Shown: piece after piece, positions 18,070 to 25,624 of the stretch | How positions within the stretch are numbered: the first letter of the stretch is position 1 | Layout: each line of letters starts with the position of its first letter | From: Spartinivicinus marinus | GTDB taxonomy: Bacteria > Pseudomonadota > Gammaproteobacteria > Pseudomonadales > Zooshikellaceae | Direction of reading: 5' to 3' | Assembly (NCBI RefSeq): GCF_026309355.1 | Contig: NZ_JAPJZK010000001.1 | Location: 1,116,001-1,180,000, forward strand | Length of the DNA stretch: 64,000 nucleotides | The notes under the pieces: model-generated | What the model was told of the DNA's origin: nothing | Seen by the model: only the letters and a program-made list of their open reading frames with translations | Database searches by the model: none | Program-made: the position numbers and the translations under genes

Positions 18070-18238
18070 ATGTTAAGCTCCTGTCTACCTTATCGAAATA
18101 GAGTTTATCTGTGGGTGTTGTTGCGAAATGCTCAAATGCCTTACTACAAAGCATGGTGTCATCTGGGACTTCATATTCATCTAGAAATTGCTTCAAATCT
18201 TTAACTGTAATAATGTCTTCTGTAGTAAATTCGACCAT
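18059..18238 (-). CDS. Small phage protein A of a tandem pair (59 residues)
   Basis: ATG 18238 is preceded by GAGAGGAAAATAA. The stop overlaps the start of the exonuclease gene by 11 bases. The product contains ITVKDLKQFLDEYEVPDDT, later LYFDKVDRSLTFEF at the C-terminus. The neighbouring upstream gene has the same layout: ITVGELKVFLEKNKVPDYA and an AEETALAFEF end. The two genes therefore look like tandem duplicates that have diverged. Function unknown. Confidence 0.68.
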   Translation of the reverse strand: MVEFTTEDIITVKDLKQFLDEYEVPDDTMLCSKAFEHFATTPTDKLYFDKVDRSLTFEF

Positions 18239-18252
18239 TTATTTTCCTCTCT

Positions 18253-18447
18253 TTAAAACTCAAAAGCTAAGGCTGTTTCTTCTGCATCGTAGAAAGCGTT
18301 AGTTGCGTATAATCGACCTGAGCCACAATATGGCTTCTGACTGTCTTCTATCTGTAGCAGCGCATAATCAGGCACTTTATTTTTTTCAAGAAAAACTTTT
18401 AGTTCACCTACAGTAATCCGAGGGTTATTGCGTAGATATTTATTCAT
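18253..18447 (-). CDS. Small phage protein B of a tandem pair (64 residues)
   Basis: The product shares the block ITV-x(2)-LK-x-FL-x(4)-VPD and the LY...(T/A)FEF C-terminal pattern with the next gene downstream, so the pair arose by duplication. It has no membrane segment or known motif. It overlaps the gene upstream by 4 bases (ATGA), indicating coupled translation. Confidence 0.68.
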   Translation of the reverse strand: MNKYLRNNPRITVGELKVFLEKNKVPDYALLQIEDSQKPYCGSGRLYATNAFYDAEETALAFEF

Positions 18448-18632
18448 TTTTTTCCTTTATTATTTTCTACCTTTATCACGGTCTTGTAGTAGCAACGACA
18501 GCCATCGACCCATAAATAGTCTTTTAAATATTCGTCTTGTTTTTCTACGAGGCCAAAGAGAAGGTAGCCACCGATTGATGAGTAGAGAGCTTTATCGCCT
18601 ATGCTGATTGTGTTTCCGAGAACGTCACGCAT
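18444..18632 (-). CDS. Small phage protein with SH3/KOW-like start
   Basis: From ATG 18632 the product begins MRDVLGNTISIGDKALYSS, a pattern (G-N-x-I-x-x-G-D-x-A-x-Y-S) seen in small barrel-type phage proteins. A TTG five codons upstream is possible but lacks a good ribosome site. The end is basic (VIKVENNKGKK). Function unknown. Confidence 0.6.
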   Translation of the reverse strand: MRDVLGNTISIGDKALYSSIGGYLLFGLVEKQDEYLKDYLWVDGCRCYYKTVIKVENNKGKK

Positions 18633-18639
18633 ACTTTTT

Positions 18640-18816
18640 CTAGTCAATTCGATGCTCTAAACCATCCAAGATTAGCATCTGGTTTCTTAGGTCTGTAACT
18701 TCACTGCATGTATCCCAATCTGTAGGATAGACACACTCCAAGGCTGCGAGGCTACAAGAATCGTAAAGAAGCTGTTCGTATTCTTCTTTTGTAATTGTGA
18801 CTTTTTCTTCAGTCAT
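18640..18816 (-). CDS. Small acidic phage protein (58 residues)
   Basis: ATG 18816 follows AAGGAAAATTA, a good ribosome site. The product begins MTEEKVTITKEEYEQLLYDS, continues with a Cys-containing LAALECVYPTDW stretch and ends in a helix. It is short, acidic and without known motifs. The start at 18816 lies 12 bases after the endolysin stop. Confidence 0.6.
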   Translation of the reverse strand: MTEEKVTITKEEYEQLLYDSCSLAALECVYPTDWDTCSEVTDLRNQMLILDGLEHRID

Positions 18817-18828
18817 AATTAATTTTCC

Positions 18829-19263
18829 TTATTTATAAAAAATGTGTTTATTTATTGTTGTGGTCCTAATTAAAGATTCAGCCCAGTAGGGCCTTACGTA
18901 ATTTGCATGATAATGTGTTGCTCCCCTAGTTAAATTAAGCCTCACCCCAGAAAGAATTAGCTTGGCTACTAGTTGTGATAGGTGCTTAGCTTCCTCTTCC
19001 TTCATGCTGTCTGTTAGCTGGTCGTGAGTCCATGAGAACTGCTTGTCCTGATAGACCACAGCACATATAGAGTTAGGCCACTTCTTATTATTCACACGGT
19101 TTATCGTGATTTCACCTACTGCCAACATACCCATAAGCCCTTCACCACGGGCTTCGTGGTAAATGTTCAGGGTTAGACATTGTAAGTCTTTGGTTGATGG
19201 AGGATGAGTGGTACAAGCATTTAGTAAAATGAGAAGTGAGAATAAAAGTGGTACATGTATCAT
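18829..19263 (-). CDS. SleB-type cell wall hydrolase with lipoprotein signal (endolysin)
   Basis: From ATG 19263 the product is 144 residues. Residues 1-17 form a signal with a lipobox (LLNAC, Cys17). The rest is a hydrolase_2/SleB domain: catalytic Glu37 in YHEARGEGLMGMLAVGEI, then FSWTHDQ and ATHYHANYVRPYW. Enzymes with this fold cut peptidoglycan. It occupies the place of a phage endolysin, between the polymerase and the small genes. A lipid-anchored lysin would be exported by the Sec system and could start lysis without a classical holin. The gene starts with little ribosome-site support. Confidence 0.82.
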   Translation of the reverse strand: MIHVPLLFSLLILLNACTTHPPSTKDLQCLTLNIYHEARGEGLMGMLAVGEITINRVNNKKWPNSICAVVYQDKQFSWTHDQLTDSMKEEEAKHLSQLVAKLILSGVRLNLTRGATHYHANYVRPYWAESLIRTTTINKHIFYK

Positions 19264-19305
19264 CACTTTATAGACTATAATTAATATAATTATTTTTTAC
19301 TTTGA

Positions 19306-19530
19306 ATGGTAAATATGGAAGAGTATGTAGTAATTATTTCTGTAATTGGAGCGATTTTGATTCTCCTAGGTATACATTCATTAGTTACTGGAGAGCTGTT
19401 CCCATCAGTACGCTGGATTTTTAGAAAAGAAAACAAGACAACACCTGTTGCAAGAAAAGCTTATCCAATATGCTATTACGTCGTTGTTATGTGCTACTTT
19501 TCTATAGGGATTGCCCTTTTTTATATATAA
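19306..19530 (+). CDS. Two-span membrane cargo protein (74 residues)
   Basis: The product has two hydrophobic segments (about residues 6-28 and 54-74) joined by a basic loop (RWIFRKENKTTPVARK). It lies head-to-head with the endolysin gene and runs against the phage operon. TATAAT at 19276-19281 and again at 19285-19290 may serve as -10 boxes, though no clear -35 is seen. The topology fits a class II holin, but the opposite orientation and the AT content fit a lysogeny-expressed moron at least as well. Confidence 0.58.
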   Translation: MVNMEEYVVIISVIGAILILLGIHSLVTGELFPSVRWIFRKENKTTPVARKAYPICYYVVVMCYFSIGIALFYI

Positions 19531-19617
19531 TCAGCATATAGGATTAATGCATGTTTGAGCCTTTCTTCCGACGCCATGCAATAAGTCCAATTTGAAATTT
19601 CCATAATTATTTCTTAT

Positions 19618-21495
19618 TTAATGTGTATCAGCCCAAGTATATCCAAGCTTATAGCTGGCCTTTAATGGACACCTAAATTTAAATATTTCAGTTACTGTAC
19701 CCATCGCAAGCTCACAGAATGAGCCTACTTGCTTAGCTACTTCTTCATTACGGCAAGCCACTTGTACTTCATCGTGGACCCAAGCACAGAGGGCGTAATC
19801 TCCTTGCCACCCATGGATTAAGCCAGCATCACGGCACATGTCCTCTATTTCTAAAAGCCAACGTTTACAAATGAGAGCACCAGCGCCTTGGAGTAAATAA
19901 TTGAGGGCTTTGTGCTGTGAAGAAACAGCTACATGCCGACCATCGAGACCTACTAGATAGCCACGGTCCTTTGCTGTTTTCTTTACAACGTCGAGTAAGT
20001 ATTTAAGAGCTGGTAAGTTTTTAAGTAATTTATTTTTATATTTTCTACCTAATTTTTTATGCAGCTCTGGTGGTGCATTTGGTTTAATTACTGAACCTGC
20101 TAATTCATCACCTCCTCCATAAATTAATAAATATACAAAGCGCTTAGCTATCTTGTCACGAGCGTGTTCATGCTCAGGGTTATGTATATCTCGCACAGTA
20201 CCCTTTGGTAAAAGCTCAAGGGCTAATGTGTTGGTCCAGTGAATATCGCCAGCCTTAATAGCCTCGACATATCTACCTTTGTCATAGCGAGCCATGTAGT
20301 GCCCCATGACGCGGAGTTCCAACTGGTCAGCGTCACTGCCTAGTAATACCCAACCCTCAGGAACCGTGAAAAGGGACCGGCACTCTTTACCATAGGACGC
20401 TTTAGTGCTTGGCACTTGGGCAATGTTAGGATAAGCGTGGGTAGCTCGACCTGTAATTGCACCATTGGGATTAACATGACCGTGGATAAAGCCGTTGCGT
20501 TCCATACGCAGCCAAGCGTTATCTCCTTCTGCTAGTTGGCCAATGCGCTTATTAATCATTAAATATTCGCATAAAGCTTTGGCATGAGGGTTATTTAAGC
20601 GACCTAATATTTTCTCATCTATTTTAGCCTGCCCCTTATCTGTAAATTCCTTTGGTTCCCAGCCGTAAAGCTTTTTAAGGCGCTGGACAATATGCGCACG
20701 ACTAGCAGGATTAAATGTTATGCGCTCAAAAGTGGTGTAAGGTGCTCCTTCAACAACACTTGCTCTTTGTGGGTCCTTATAATTCAGAGATTTTTTAGGC
20801 TTTTTGACCTCCTTCTTTTTATTCCACCAGCCAAAGGAAATAATTAAATCCTCCTTAATTACAGCCCTTTTCTGTGCGAGTTCTTGATAAAGCTTAACAG
20901 CAGCCGACCTATTAAAAGCGAAGCCGTTGCGCTCCTGTAGTGCCATGAGAGCAGAAATACGGTTCTCGTGGTCCAGTGCCATAGGCGAATAATTTTTGCT
21001 TTCTAGCAGGGCTACAAGCTTTCTAGTGACCTCCACGTCCTGCTCACAATAAGAAAGCATTTCCTCAGAAAAGAATTGCCAATCAGTGTCTTCACAAAAG
21101 TCACCCTTAAGCACGCCCAAACGGTAACCCCAAGCCTTGAGAGAATGAGAGCCGTATAGCTTACCCGGTAAGGCGTAATTCTTTTTCCGGCCTTTCTCGA
21201 AATCTATGTCCTTTAGGTTGGAGTAGATGAGGCGGCTTTCTGCCAGGGAATCACGCAATACGCCACGGGGTTTCCAGCGGGGGTACAGCTTTTTAATTGC
21301 TACATAATCGAACCCAAATCCGTTGTGTGCTATAAGCTCGTCGGCGTCTTCAAGGTATAAAATAGCATCCATAATTTCATTAGGGCGGAAGCTTTCTTTT
21401 ATATCGTTTACTTTATCGTAGGTGCAAATGCAGTGGATTTTTGAGAGGACATCAAGGAGGCCGTTGGTTTCTATATCAAATTCAATTGAAGTCAT
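19618..21495 (-). CDS. Family A DNA polymerase (T7 gp5-like)
   Basis: A 625-residue polymerase with a 3'-5' exonuclease domain at the start (FDIETNGLL, then LIAHNGFGFDY and YCEQDVEVT) and a polymerase domain. Motif A is LLGSDADQLELRVMGHYMAR, motif B lies in KIAKRFVYLLIYGGG and motif C is WVHDEVQV. It copies the phage genome with the primase-helicase. It is about 80 residues shorter than T7 gp5, so the thioredoxin-binding loop may be reduced or absent. AGGAGG lies just before the ATG. Confidence 0.96.
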   Translation of the reverse strand: MTSIEFDIETNGLLDVLSKIHCICTYDKVNDIKESFRPNEIMDAILYLEDADELIAHNGFGFDYVAIKKLYPRWKPRGVLRDSLAESRLIYSNLKDIDFEKGRKKNYALPGKLYGSHSLKAWGYRLGVLKGDFCEDTDWQFFSEEMLSYCEQDVEVTRKLVALLESKNYSPMALDHENRISALMALQERNGFAFNRSAAVKLYQELAQKRAVIKEDLIISFGWWNKKKEVKKPKKSLNYKDPQRASVVEGAPYTTFERITFNPASRAHIVQRLKKLYGWEPKEFTDKGQAKIDEKILGRLNNPHAKALCEYLMINKRIGQLAEGDNAWLRMERNGFIHGHVNPNGAITGRATHAYPNIAQVPSTKASYGKECRSLFTVPEGWVLLGSDADQLELRVMGHYMARYDKGRYVEAIKAGDIHWTNTLALELLPKGTVRDIHNPEHEHARDKIAKRFVYLLIYGGGDELAGSVIKPNAPPELHKKLGRKYKNKLLKNLPALKYLLDVVKKTAKDRGYLVGLDGRHVAVSSQHKALNYLLQGAGALICKRWLLEIEDMCRDAGLIHGWQGDYALCAWVHDEVQVACRNEEVAKQVGSFCELAMGTVTEIFKFRCPLKASYKLGYTWADTH

Positions 21496-21505
21496 TTACC
21501 TCCTC

Positions 21506-22051
21506 TTAATAAGCGAATTTTAATTTCATATTTGGATATTTTTTACTAAGCCGGGCGTACCTTTCCTTCATCCGCTTTTCAGCTTCAAAGTAGCGGTAAT
21601 GCGTCAGGGTCTGGTTTTCCATGTCTTTAATAAAGGCTTCTGTAAATGTCCAGCTTTTACCGTCAGTCCCCACTTGGCAAAGCCCGAAGTCCATACCTTC
21701 TAGCAGCTCTACAAGGGGCATGTTGCGTGATAGGTAAATGACTTGCAGCTCACCATTCATATTCACAAAGTAATCAATTGCCTGAACGCCTCGTTCTTCA
21801 GCTAAGCCTTCGTAAAAGCCATCAGCATTACCGACTGAGCGTTGAAGGTTAAAGTCATCTTGGAGACAGCTTCGGATAGCTAAAGGGCTCTCTGTGTAAA
21901 CGAAAAGGTCCCAGTCTTTTATTGGTTTATCTAAAAGGTAGTCTCGTGGTGCACCACCGGCTAAATAAACTACATTGGTTTTTCTTAGCTTGTTGACCAT
22001 GGAAATTAGCTGGGACCACTCAGAAGGGATTGGCTTAATTTGCATTTGCAT
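21506..22051 (-). CDS. Nucleotidyltransferase-fold protein
   Basis: A 181-residue protein with the signature of the polymerase-beta / CCA-adding enzyme head domain: VVYLAGGAPRDYLL (Gly32, Gly33, Arg36, Asp37) followed by KDWDLFVY with the metal-binding pair Asp46 and Asp48. A further acidic residue is likely in GVQAIDYFV. The RNA-binding domains of tRNA-maturation enzymes are missing. The gene sits between DNA polymerase and primase-helicase, so it is expressed with replication genes. Its target could be a nucleotide, RNA end or protein. I cannot tell which. Confidence 0.78.
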   Translation of the reverse strand: MQMQIKPIPSEWSQLISMVNKLRKTNVVYLAGGAPRDYLLDKPIKDWDLFVYTESPLAIRSCLQDDFNLQRSVGNADGFYEGLAEERGVQAIDYFVNMNGELQVIYLSRNMPLVELLEGMDFGLCQVGTDGKSWTFTEAFIKDMENQTLTHYRYFEAEKRMKERYARLSKKYPNMKLKFAY

Positions 22052-22110
22052 TGAGAAATCCTCTTTCTTTTCTTGTTTATCTGCTAAACCAATTGAAGGA
22101 GTTATTCCTG

Positions 22111-22139
22111 TTGATAATTTATACTAGATACAATACAAT
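22111..22139 (+). promoter_or_regulatory. Host-type sigma-70 promoter for the 22158 cargo gene
   Basis: TTGATA (22111-22116) and TACAAT (22134-22139) are separated by exactly 17 bases, close to consensus on the plus strand. Transcription would start near 22146, just before the coding region at 22158. All phage structural and replication genes here run the other way, so this promoter would serve only the cargo gene. Confidence 0.75.
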
Positions 22140-22157
22140 CGGCTCTTTTATGCTTTG

Positions 22158-22469
22158 ATGAGTCGCACTTTTATGGATGGTATGGATAGCATTTATTTTA
22201 TTGGCATTTTGCTTGCCTTGTTTCCTTTTATTTTTGCATTGTTTTTAACAGGCAAGATAAATAAAGTTACAAACTACCTAGCAGTCCTGGGCATTTTTTA
22301 TCTTGTATCTGCTACGCAGTCATTATTATATTTTGTAATACCAAGGAAATTTATAACAGAAGTTTACTCAAGCACTTATGGTGCCTATATCAGCCTGTTA
22401 CTGTTTTACTGCTTATCTATTGCTGTTAGTATTTTTTGGTATAAAAAAATAAGAAAGCATGATTCTTAG
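22158..22469 (+). CDS. Three-span membrane cargo protein (103 residues)
   Basis: A small integral membrane protein with hydrophobic segments near residues 10-30, 37-57 and 73-95 and a basic C-terminal end (YKKIRKHDS). The ATG at 22158 is used instead of the TTG just before it. It has its own sigma-70 promoter at 22111-22139 and points against the replication operon, so it is expected to be expressed by the host polymerase in the lysogen. No family recognised. Superinfection exclusion is a plausible but unproven role. Confidence 0.68.
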   Translation: MSRTFMDGMDSIYFIGILLALFPFIFALFLTGKINKVTNYLAVLGIFYLVSATQSLLYFVIPRKFITEVYSSTYGAYISLLLFYCLSIAVSIFWYKKIRKHDS

Positions 22470-22484
22470 TTGGGTCAGTTTCTA

Positions 22485-24116
22485 TTAGAATTCACTCGTT
22501 GATGACTCCTTTACATCCTCTACATCAAAGGGGTCATATTCCTGTTTCCTACCCGTGGTGGGGTCATACAGCAGCTGTATTGTGGTTCCCGTGGACTGGC
22601 CGGTATATCTATCCTTAAGTATCCTAAATACAGTTTTATTTTTTTCTTCGTTTTCCTCCGCTTGTTGGTCTCGTTCAAGGGCAAAGGTGAAATTGGCATA
22701 TTGGACATTGGCTTTTCCTCCTGCAAAGTCGTCAAGGGTAACGCGGCCGCCTTCTTCATGGCTCTTTTTACCGTCTTTTTTTCGTAGGTGCGAAACGTAA
22801 TAAAGGGTAAAGGGAAGCTCTTTGTTTAAGTCATTAAGACCTCGCATAAAAGATTTAAGGACCTCAAGCCCTTGGCCTTCTCCTACTGCATCCATAATGT
22901 AGGTGATGTGGTCTAGGTAGACATGACGTGCTCCGTAACCTTCAACGCCTAACCGGATATATTGAAGAATATCTTCAGGTTCCGTATTGCCATCCACAGA
23001 ATACATTAATAAATTTTTGGCTACTTTTTCCCTGGTCTTTTTAAACTGTTCCTTGTCATACTCAGCACCAGGAACGTGGTATAACTTTGAGTCCACCTTG
23101 CCAGCGATAGTGTCTAACGTTAGCTGTAAATTAGGTTCTTCAAGAAAAAAGGTCATGCACTTTTCGTTATGGACCCTAATATTGTGGGCAATATCCTCCT
23201 TTAATAAATCTGTTTTACCGCAACCTGTGCCTGAGCCGATGGCGTACATTTCATTTGGTCTTTTACCGTAGGTTGCCTGGGTTAACGTGGGGAATGGCCA
23301 GGACAAGCCCATTTCAGGCTCTTGATAAGCTGTTGCTAAGACTTCCTCACCAGTGAATATACAAGCGGGTTTATAAGGCTTTGCGTCCCAAATGGCAGGT
23401 ATAATTAAATCACTACGCCCTGCCACAAGCGCTTCATTGGCATCTTTAAATGGGAGAGAGGCAACACGAGCTTTAGCACCAAGTAAACGACAAGCTTCTT
23501 CTGTTGCTATCTGGCCCGCCTCGTCATTATCAAACATGATAATAATTTCTTCGAAGCCATCGAGATAAGCCTTGTTATCAATGAAGGTTTGCTTAACAGA
23601 AGAGGCTCCGTTCGGTAAGGACACAACAGGATATTTATTATTTTGGACCTCAGAGACTGAGAGAGCGTCTATTTCACCTTCAGTTATTACAAGCTTGCGC
23701 CCACCGTTACGCCAAGTGTGCCAGCCGAAAAAGGGAAGCTTTCGGGTATTTCCAAGTATTGTAAAAGTTTTATCAGGAAAGCGTATTTTCTGGGCTTGTA
23801 CGACTCGTGTTTTAGGGCAAGCGTAATTAGCAATGTGAACGGATTTATCTTTAAAGCGGCCTATTTTATAGCCTAATTTACGGCATGTTTCCTCACTAAT
23901 TTTGCGTTTAACTAGTTCTTTATAATTACCCTCAATTAAAGAGTGTGACACTGATTTTTTACTCCCTCCTTCCTCTCCATTGGCTTTAAGAAAATAGTTG
24001 CAGTTAGGGGTATAACAATTGGCGTGTCCATCATCATAAACTGCAACATTATCCTGTGAGCCACACCTGGGGCATGGCTCGCGGCTTACAACTCTAGTGG
24101 ATAAATGCGGGTGCAT
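22485..24116 (-). CDS. Primase-helicase (T7 gp4-like)
   Basis: A 543-residue protein. It carries a zinc-binding start (CPRC and NCYTPNC, Cys15/18/34/39), a TOPRIM primase core (KLVITEGEIDALS, then EIIIMFDNDEAG) and a RecA-type helicase with Walker A GSGTGCGKTD (Lys301) and a DnaB-like VYLDHITYI block. The acidic C-terminus would contact the polymerase, as in T7. It makes primers and unwinds DNA at the phage fork. It overlaps the winged-helix gene upstream by 23 bases. Confidence 0.96.
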   Translation of the reverse strand: MHPHLSTRVVSREPCPRCGSQDNVAVYDDGHANCYTPNCNYFLKANGEEGGSKKSVSHSLIEGNYKELVKRKISEETCRKLGYKIGRFKDKSVHIANYACPKTRVVQAQKIRFPDKTFTILGNTRKLPFFGWHTWRNGGRKLVITEGEIDALSVSEVQNNKYPVVSLPNGASSVKQTFIDNKAYLDGFEEIIIMFDNDEAGQIATEEACRLLGAKARVASLPFKDANEALVAGRSDLIIPAIWDAKPYKPACIFTGEEVLATAYQEPEMGLSWPFPTLTQATYGKRPNEMYAIGSGTGCGKTDLLKEDIAHNIRVHNEKCMTFFLEEPNLQLTLDTIAGKVDSKLYHVPGAEYDKEQFKKTREKVAKNLLMYSVDGNTEPEDILQYIRLGVEGYGARHVYLDHITYIMDAVGEGQGLEVLKSFMRGLNDLNKELPFTLYYVSHLRKKDGKKSHEEGGRVTLDDFAGGKANVQYANFTFALERDQQAEENEEKNKTVFRILKDRYTGQSTGTTIQLLYDPTTGRKQEYDPFDVEDVKESSTSEF

Positions 24117-24375
24117 TTCTGTTATCTACTGCCCGAAGAGCAAGATAGGCCCGGAGTTCCTCTATATAAGGCCAGGGGAGGCTGTAAACATAGTCACCAT
24201 CCCGTTCTTCTTTTATGAAAGACGCATTGGTTATTTTAGCTATGCTATGGATAACGGCTGCTAGCCGGGTTATACGATAAAGGCCAATGGCTTCATTCCT
24301 TGTAATGTGTCCATATTTTAAAATATGTTCAGAAATAATTTGGCGCTGGGGTTTCTTTGTTTTCTTCTTTGCCAT
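24094..24375 (-). CDS. Winged-helix DNA-binding protein (HTH_39-like)
   Basis: From ATG 24375 the product is 93 residues, very basic at the start (MAKKKTKKPQRQ). It then has a winged helix: IISEHILKYGHITRNEAIGL, YRITRLAAVIHSI and a wing-like YVYSLPW. This layout matches the small helix-turn-helix proteins (PF14090 type) often found next to phage replication genes. An ATG four codons earlier is possible. It overlaps the RusA gene upstream and the primase gene downstream. Confidence 0.72.
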   Translation of the reverse strand: MAKKKTKKPQRQIISEHILKYGHITRNEAIGLYRITRLAAVIHSIAKITNASFIKEERDGDYVYSLPWPYIEELRAYLALRAVDNRNAPAFIH

Positions 24376-24715
24376 TTTGTTTCTCATACGGTATCAATTG
24401 GAATTTAAGAAATTCTTCACCCTTCTTAACAATGTTCTTCTCGATAACTAAGCGATAAATTTTATTATCATTAAAGTCATATCTTTTTTGGAGAACATCA
24501 ATGAAGGGCTTAAGGGCATTGTCAATGTCAGCTCTACTATTGCTGTAAGAAACAAGAAGTTTTAGCGTTAATTTACCTTCAGGCACGGATACGTCAGGTA
24601 AGGTGCTTATTAATATTTCTTCGTAATCACGATATTTCTTGCTTTTTACCTTGCGGCCAAGGAAGGCTTCATTGACTGAGAGGGGTTTAGTTTTAACTGT
24701 GATAGGTTGCTTCAC
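24329..24715 (-). CDS. RusA-family Holliday junction resolvase
   Basis: A 128-residue protein with the RusA catalytic pattern: SNSRADIDNALKPFIDVLQ with Asp63 and Asp65, Lys69, and Asp83 in FNDNKIYRL. RusA enzymes cut four-way DNA junctions as dimers. In T7 this job belongs to the unrelated endonuclease I (gp3), so this is a functional replacement in the same gene neighbourhood. Its start overlaps the stop of the ssDNA-binding protein gene by one base. Confidence 0.9.
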   Translation of the reverse strand: MKQPITVKTKPLSVNEAFLGRKVKSKKYRDYEEILISTLPDVSVPEGKLTLKLLVSYSNSRADIDNALKPFIDVLQKRYDFNDNKIYRLVIEKNIVKKGEEFLKFQLIPYEKQNGKEENKETPAPNYF

Positions 24716-25371
24716 TAAAAGTCGCCGTCGTCCTCCTCTTCGTTACTATCTTCTGGCTCTTCGTCATCTTCATCTGTATCGAAAGGTGCTTGGTCCTCAA
24801 TTGAAAAGCCGTCTTCATGCTCAACAAATCCAAAGGAAGAAGCATCAGGAGAGTAAGCTTTATTTTCGAGTTTTATGACTTGGACTGCATCAAACTGAAG
24901 TGTAATGCCTGCACCTAATGTTGGTGTATACCAAGTATAGAATAAAGTTGAAATTTTAATCTCACTGCCTTGGCCTATAAATATATCTGTGACTTCAGGA
25001 ACCTTCTTTCCCTTAGAGTCATAAATAATAGGCCTGCGTTTAATTATTGTTCCATCCTTCTTTTTGATTAGGGCTTTAAGCTTATATTTAAAAGTAACTG
25101 TACCTTCATCTTCGTCAACTTCATAAGGCAAATCAGCTTTTTTCAATTTTAGCTTTGGCTTTTTCTTTTTCTTACGCTCTTCTTCCGTTAACTCATTATA
25201 AAACTCTTCGTACTGTTTATTAATTCTGTCGATAAGCTTTTGGGCATCTTCAGCAGGGACAACAAGCTGGGCTTTATATTCTCCATCAGCGTTGAACTTT
25301 GTATCTGGTTTATTTAAGCGTGGGAAGGGGCCAAGAGTTCCAAGAGGTGAGATATATGTTTCTTTTGTCAT
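24715..25371 (-). CDS. Single-stranded DNA-binding protein (gp2.5-like)
   Basis: A 218-residue protein. The start TKETYISPLGTLGPFPRLNK and the middle VTDIFIGQGSEIKI lead into YTWYTPTLGAGITLQFDAVQ, typical of phage gp2.5-type OB-fold proteins. The last 40 residues are mostly Asp and Glu and end in Phe. In T7 such a tail contacts polymerase and helicase. A Lys-rich loop (KKKKKPKLKLKK) lies near residue 70. Good agreement in length with T7 gp2.5 (232). Confidence 0.88.
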   Translation of the reverse strand: MTKETYISPLGTLGPFPRLNKPDTKFNADGEYKAQLVVPAEDAQKLIDRINKQYEEFYNELTEEERKKKKKPKLKLKKADLPYEVDEDEGTVTFKYKLKALIKKKDGTIIKRRPIIYDSKGKKVPEVTDIFIGQGSEIKISTLFYTWYTPTLGAGITLQFDAVQVIKLENKAYSPDASSFGFVEHEDGFSIEDQAPFDTDEDDEEPEDSNEEEDDGDF

Positions 25372-25529
25372 TAGTGCTTTTTGTTTCTCCGTTGTTTCTC
25401 GTTGTTTACTTCTTTTTGTTCAAGGGCTTCTACGTCATACCCATCTTCTACTAGGCGAGCTGCAAGGTCTAAAGGTAGTGTCTTGCCGTGGTCCCAGAAA
25501 TGAAGATAGGCGCGTGTCAAATTAGTCAT
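25371..25529 (-). CDS. Small phage protein (52 residues)
   Basis: AAAGGATTTTCCC precedes ATG 25529 and the stop overlaps the start of the ssDNA-binding protein gene by one base (TAATG). The product starts MTNLTRAYLHFWDHGKTLPL, continues with LAARLVEDGYDVEALE and ends in a basic tail. No function recognised. Confidence 0.62.
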   Translation of the reverse strand: MTNLTRAYLHFWDHGKTLPLDLAARLVEDGYDVEALEQKEVNNEKQRRNKKH

Positions 25530-25624
25530 GGGAAAATCCTTTTGTTTTTCTTTATTTATTTAGGGCGGACCAGATGAGGCCGCACGGTCACAGGCTGAGC
25601 GCTGGGAGGGGGAATTATTTATTT
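25530..25624. other. GC-rich gene-free gap in the early region
   Basis: This 95-base gap is noticeably richer in G and C than its surroundings. It contains CTGAGCGCTGGGAGGGGG on the plus strand. The octamer-plus TGAGCGCT also occurs upstream of the RNA polymerase gene near 30587-30594. It could hold a phage promoter or processing site, but two occurrences are too few to claim this. Confidence 0.35.
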
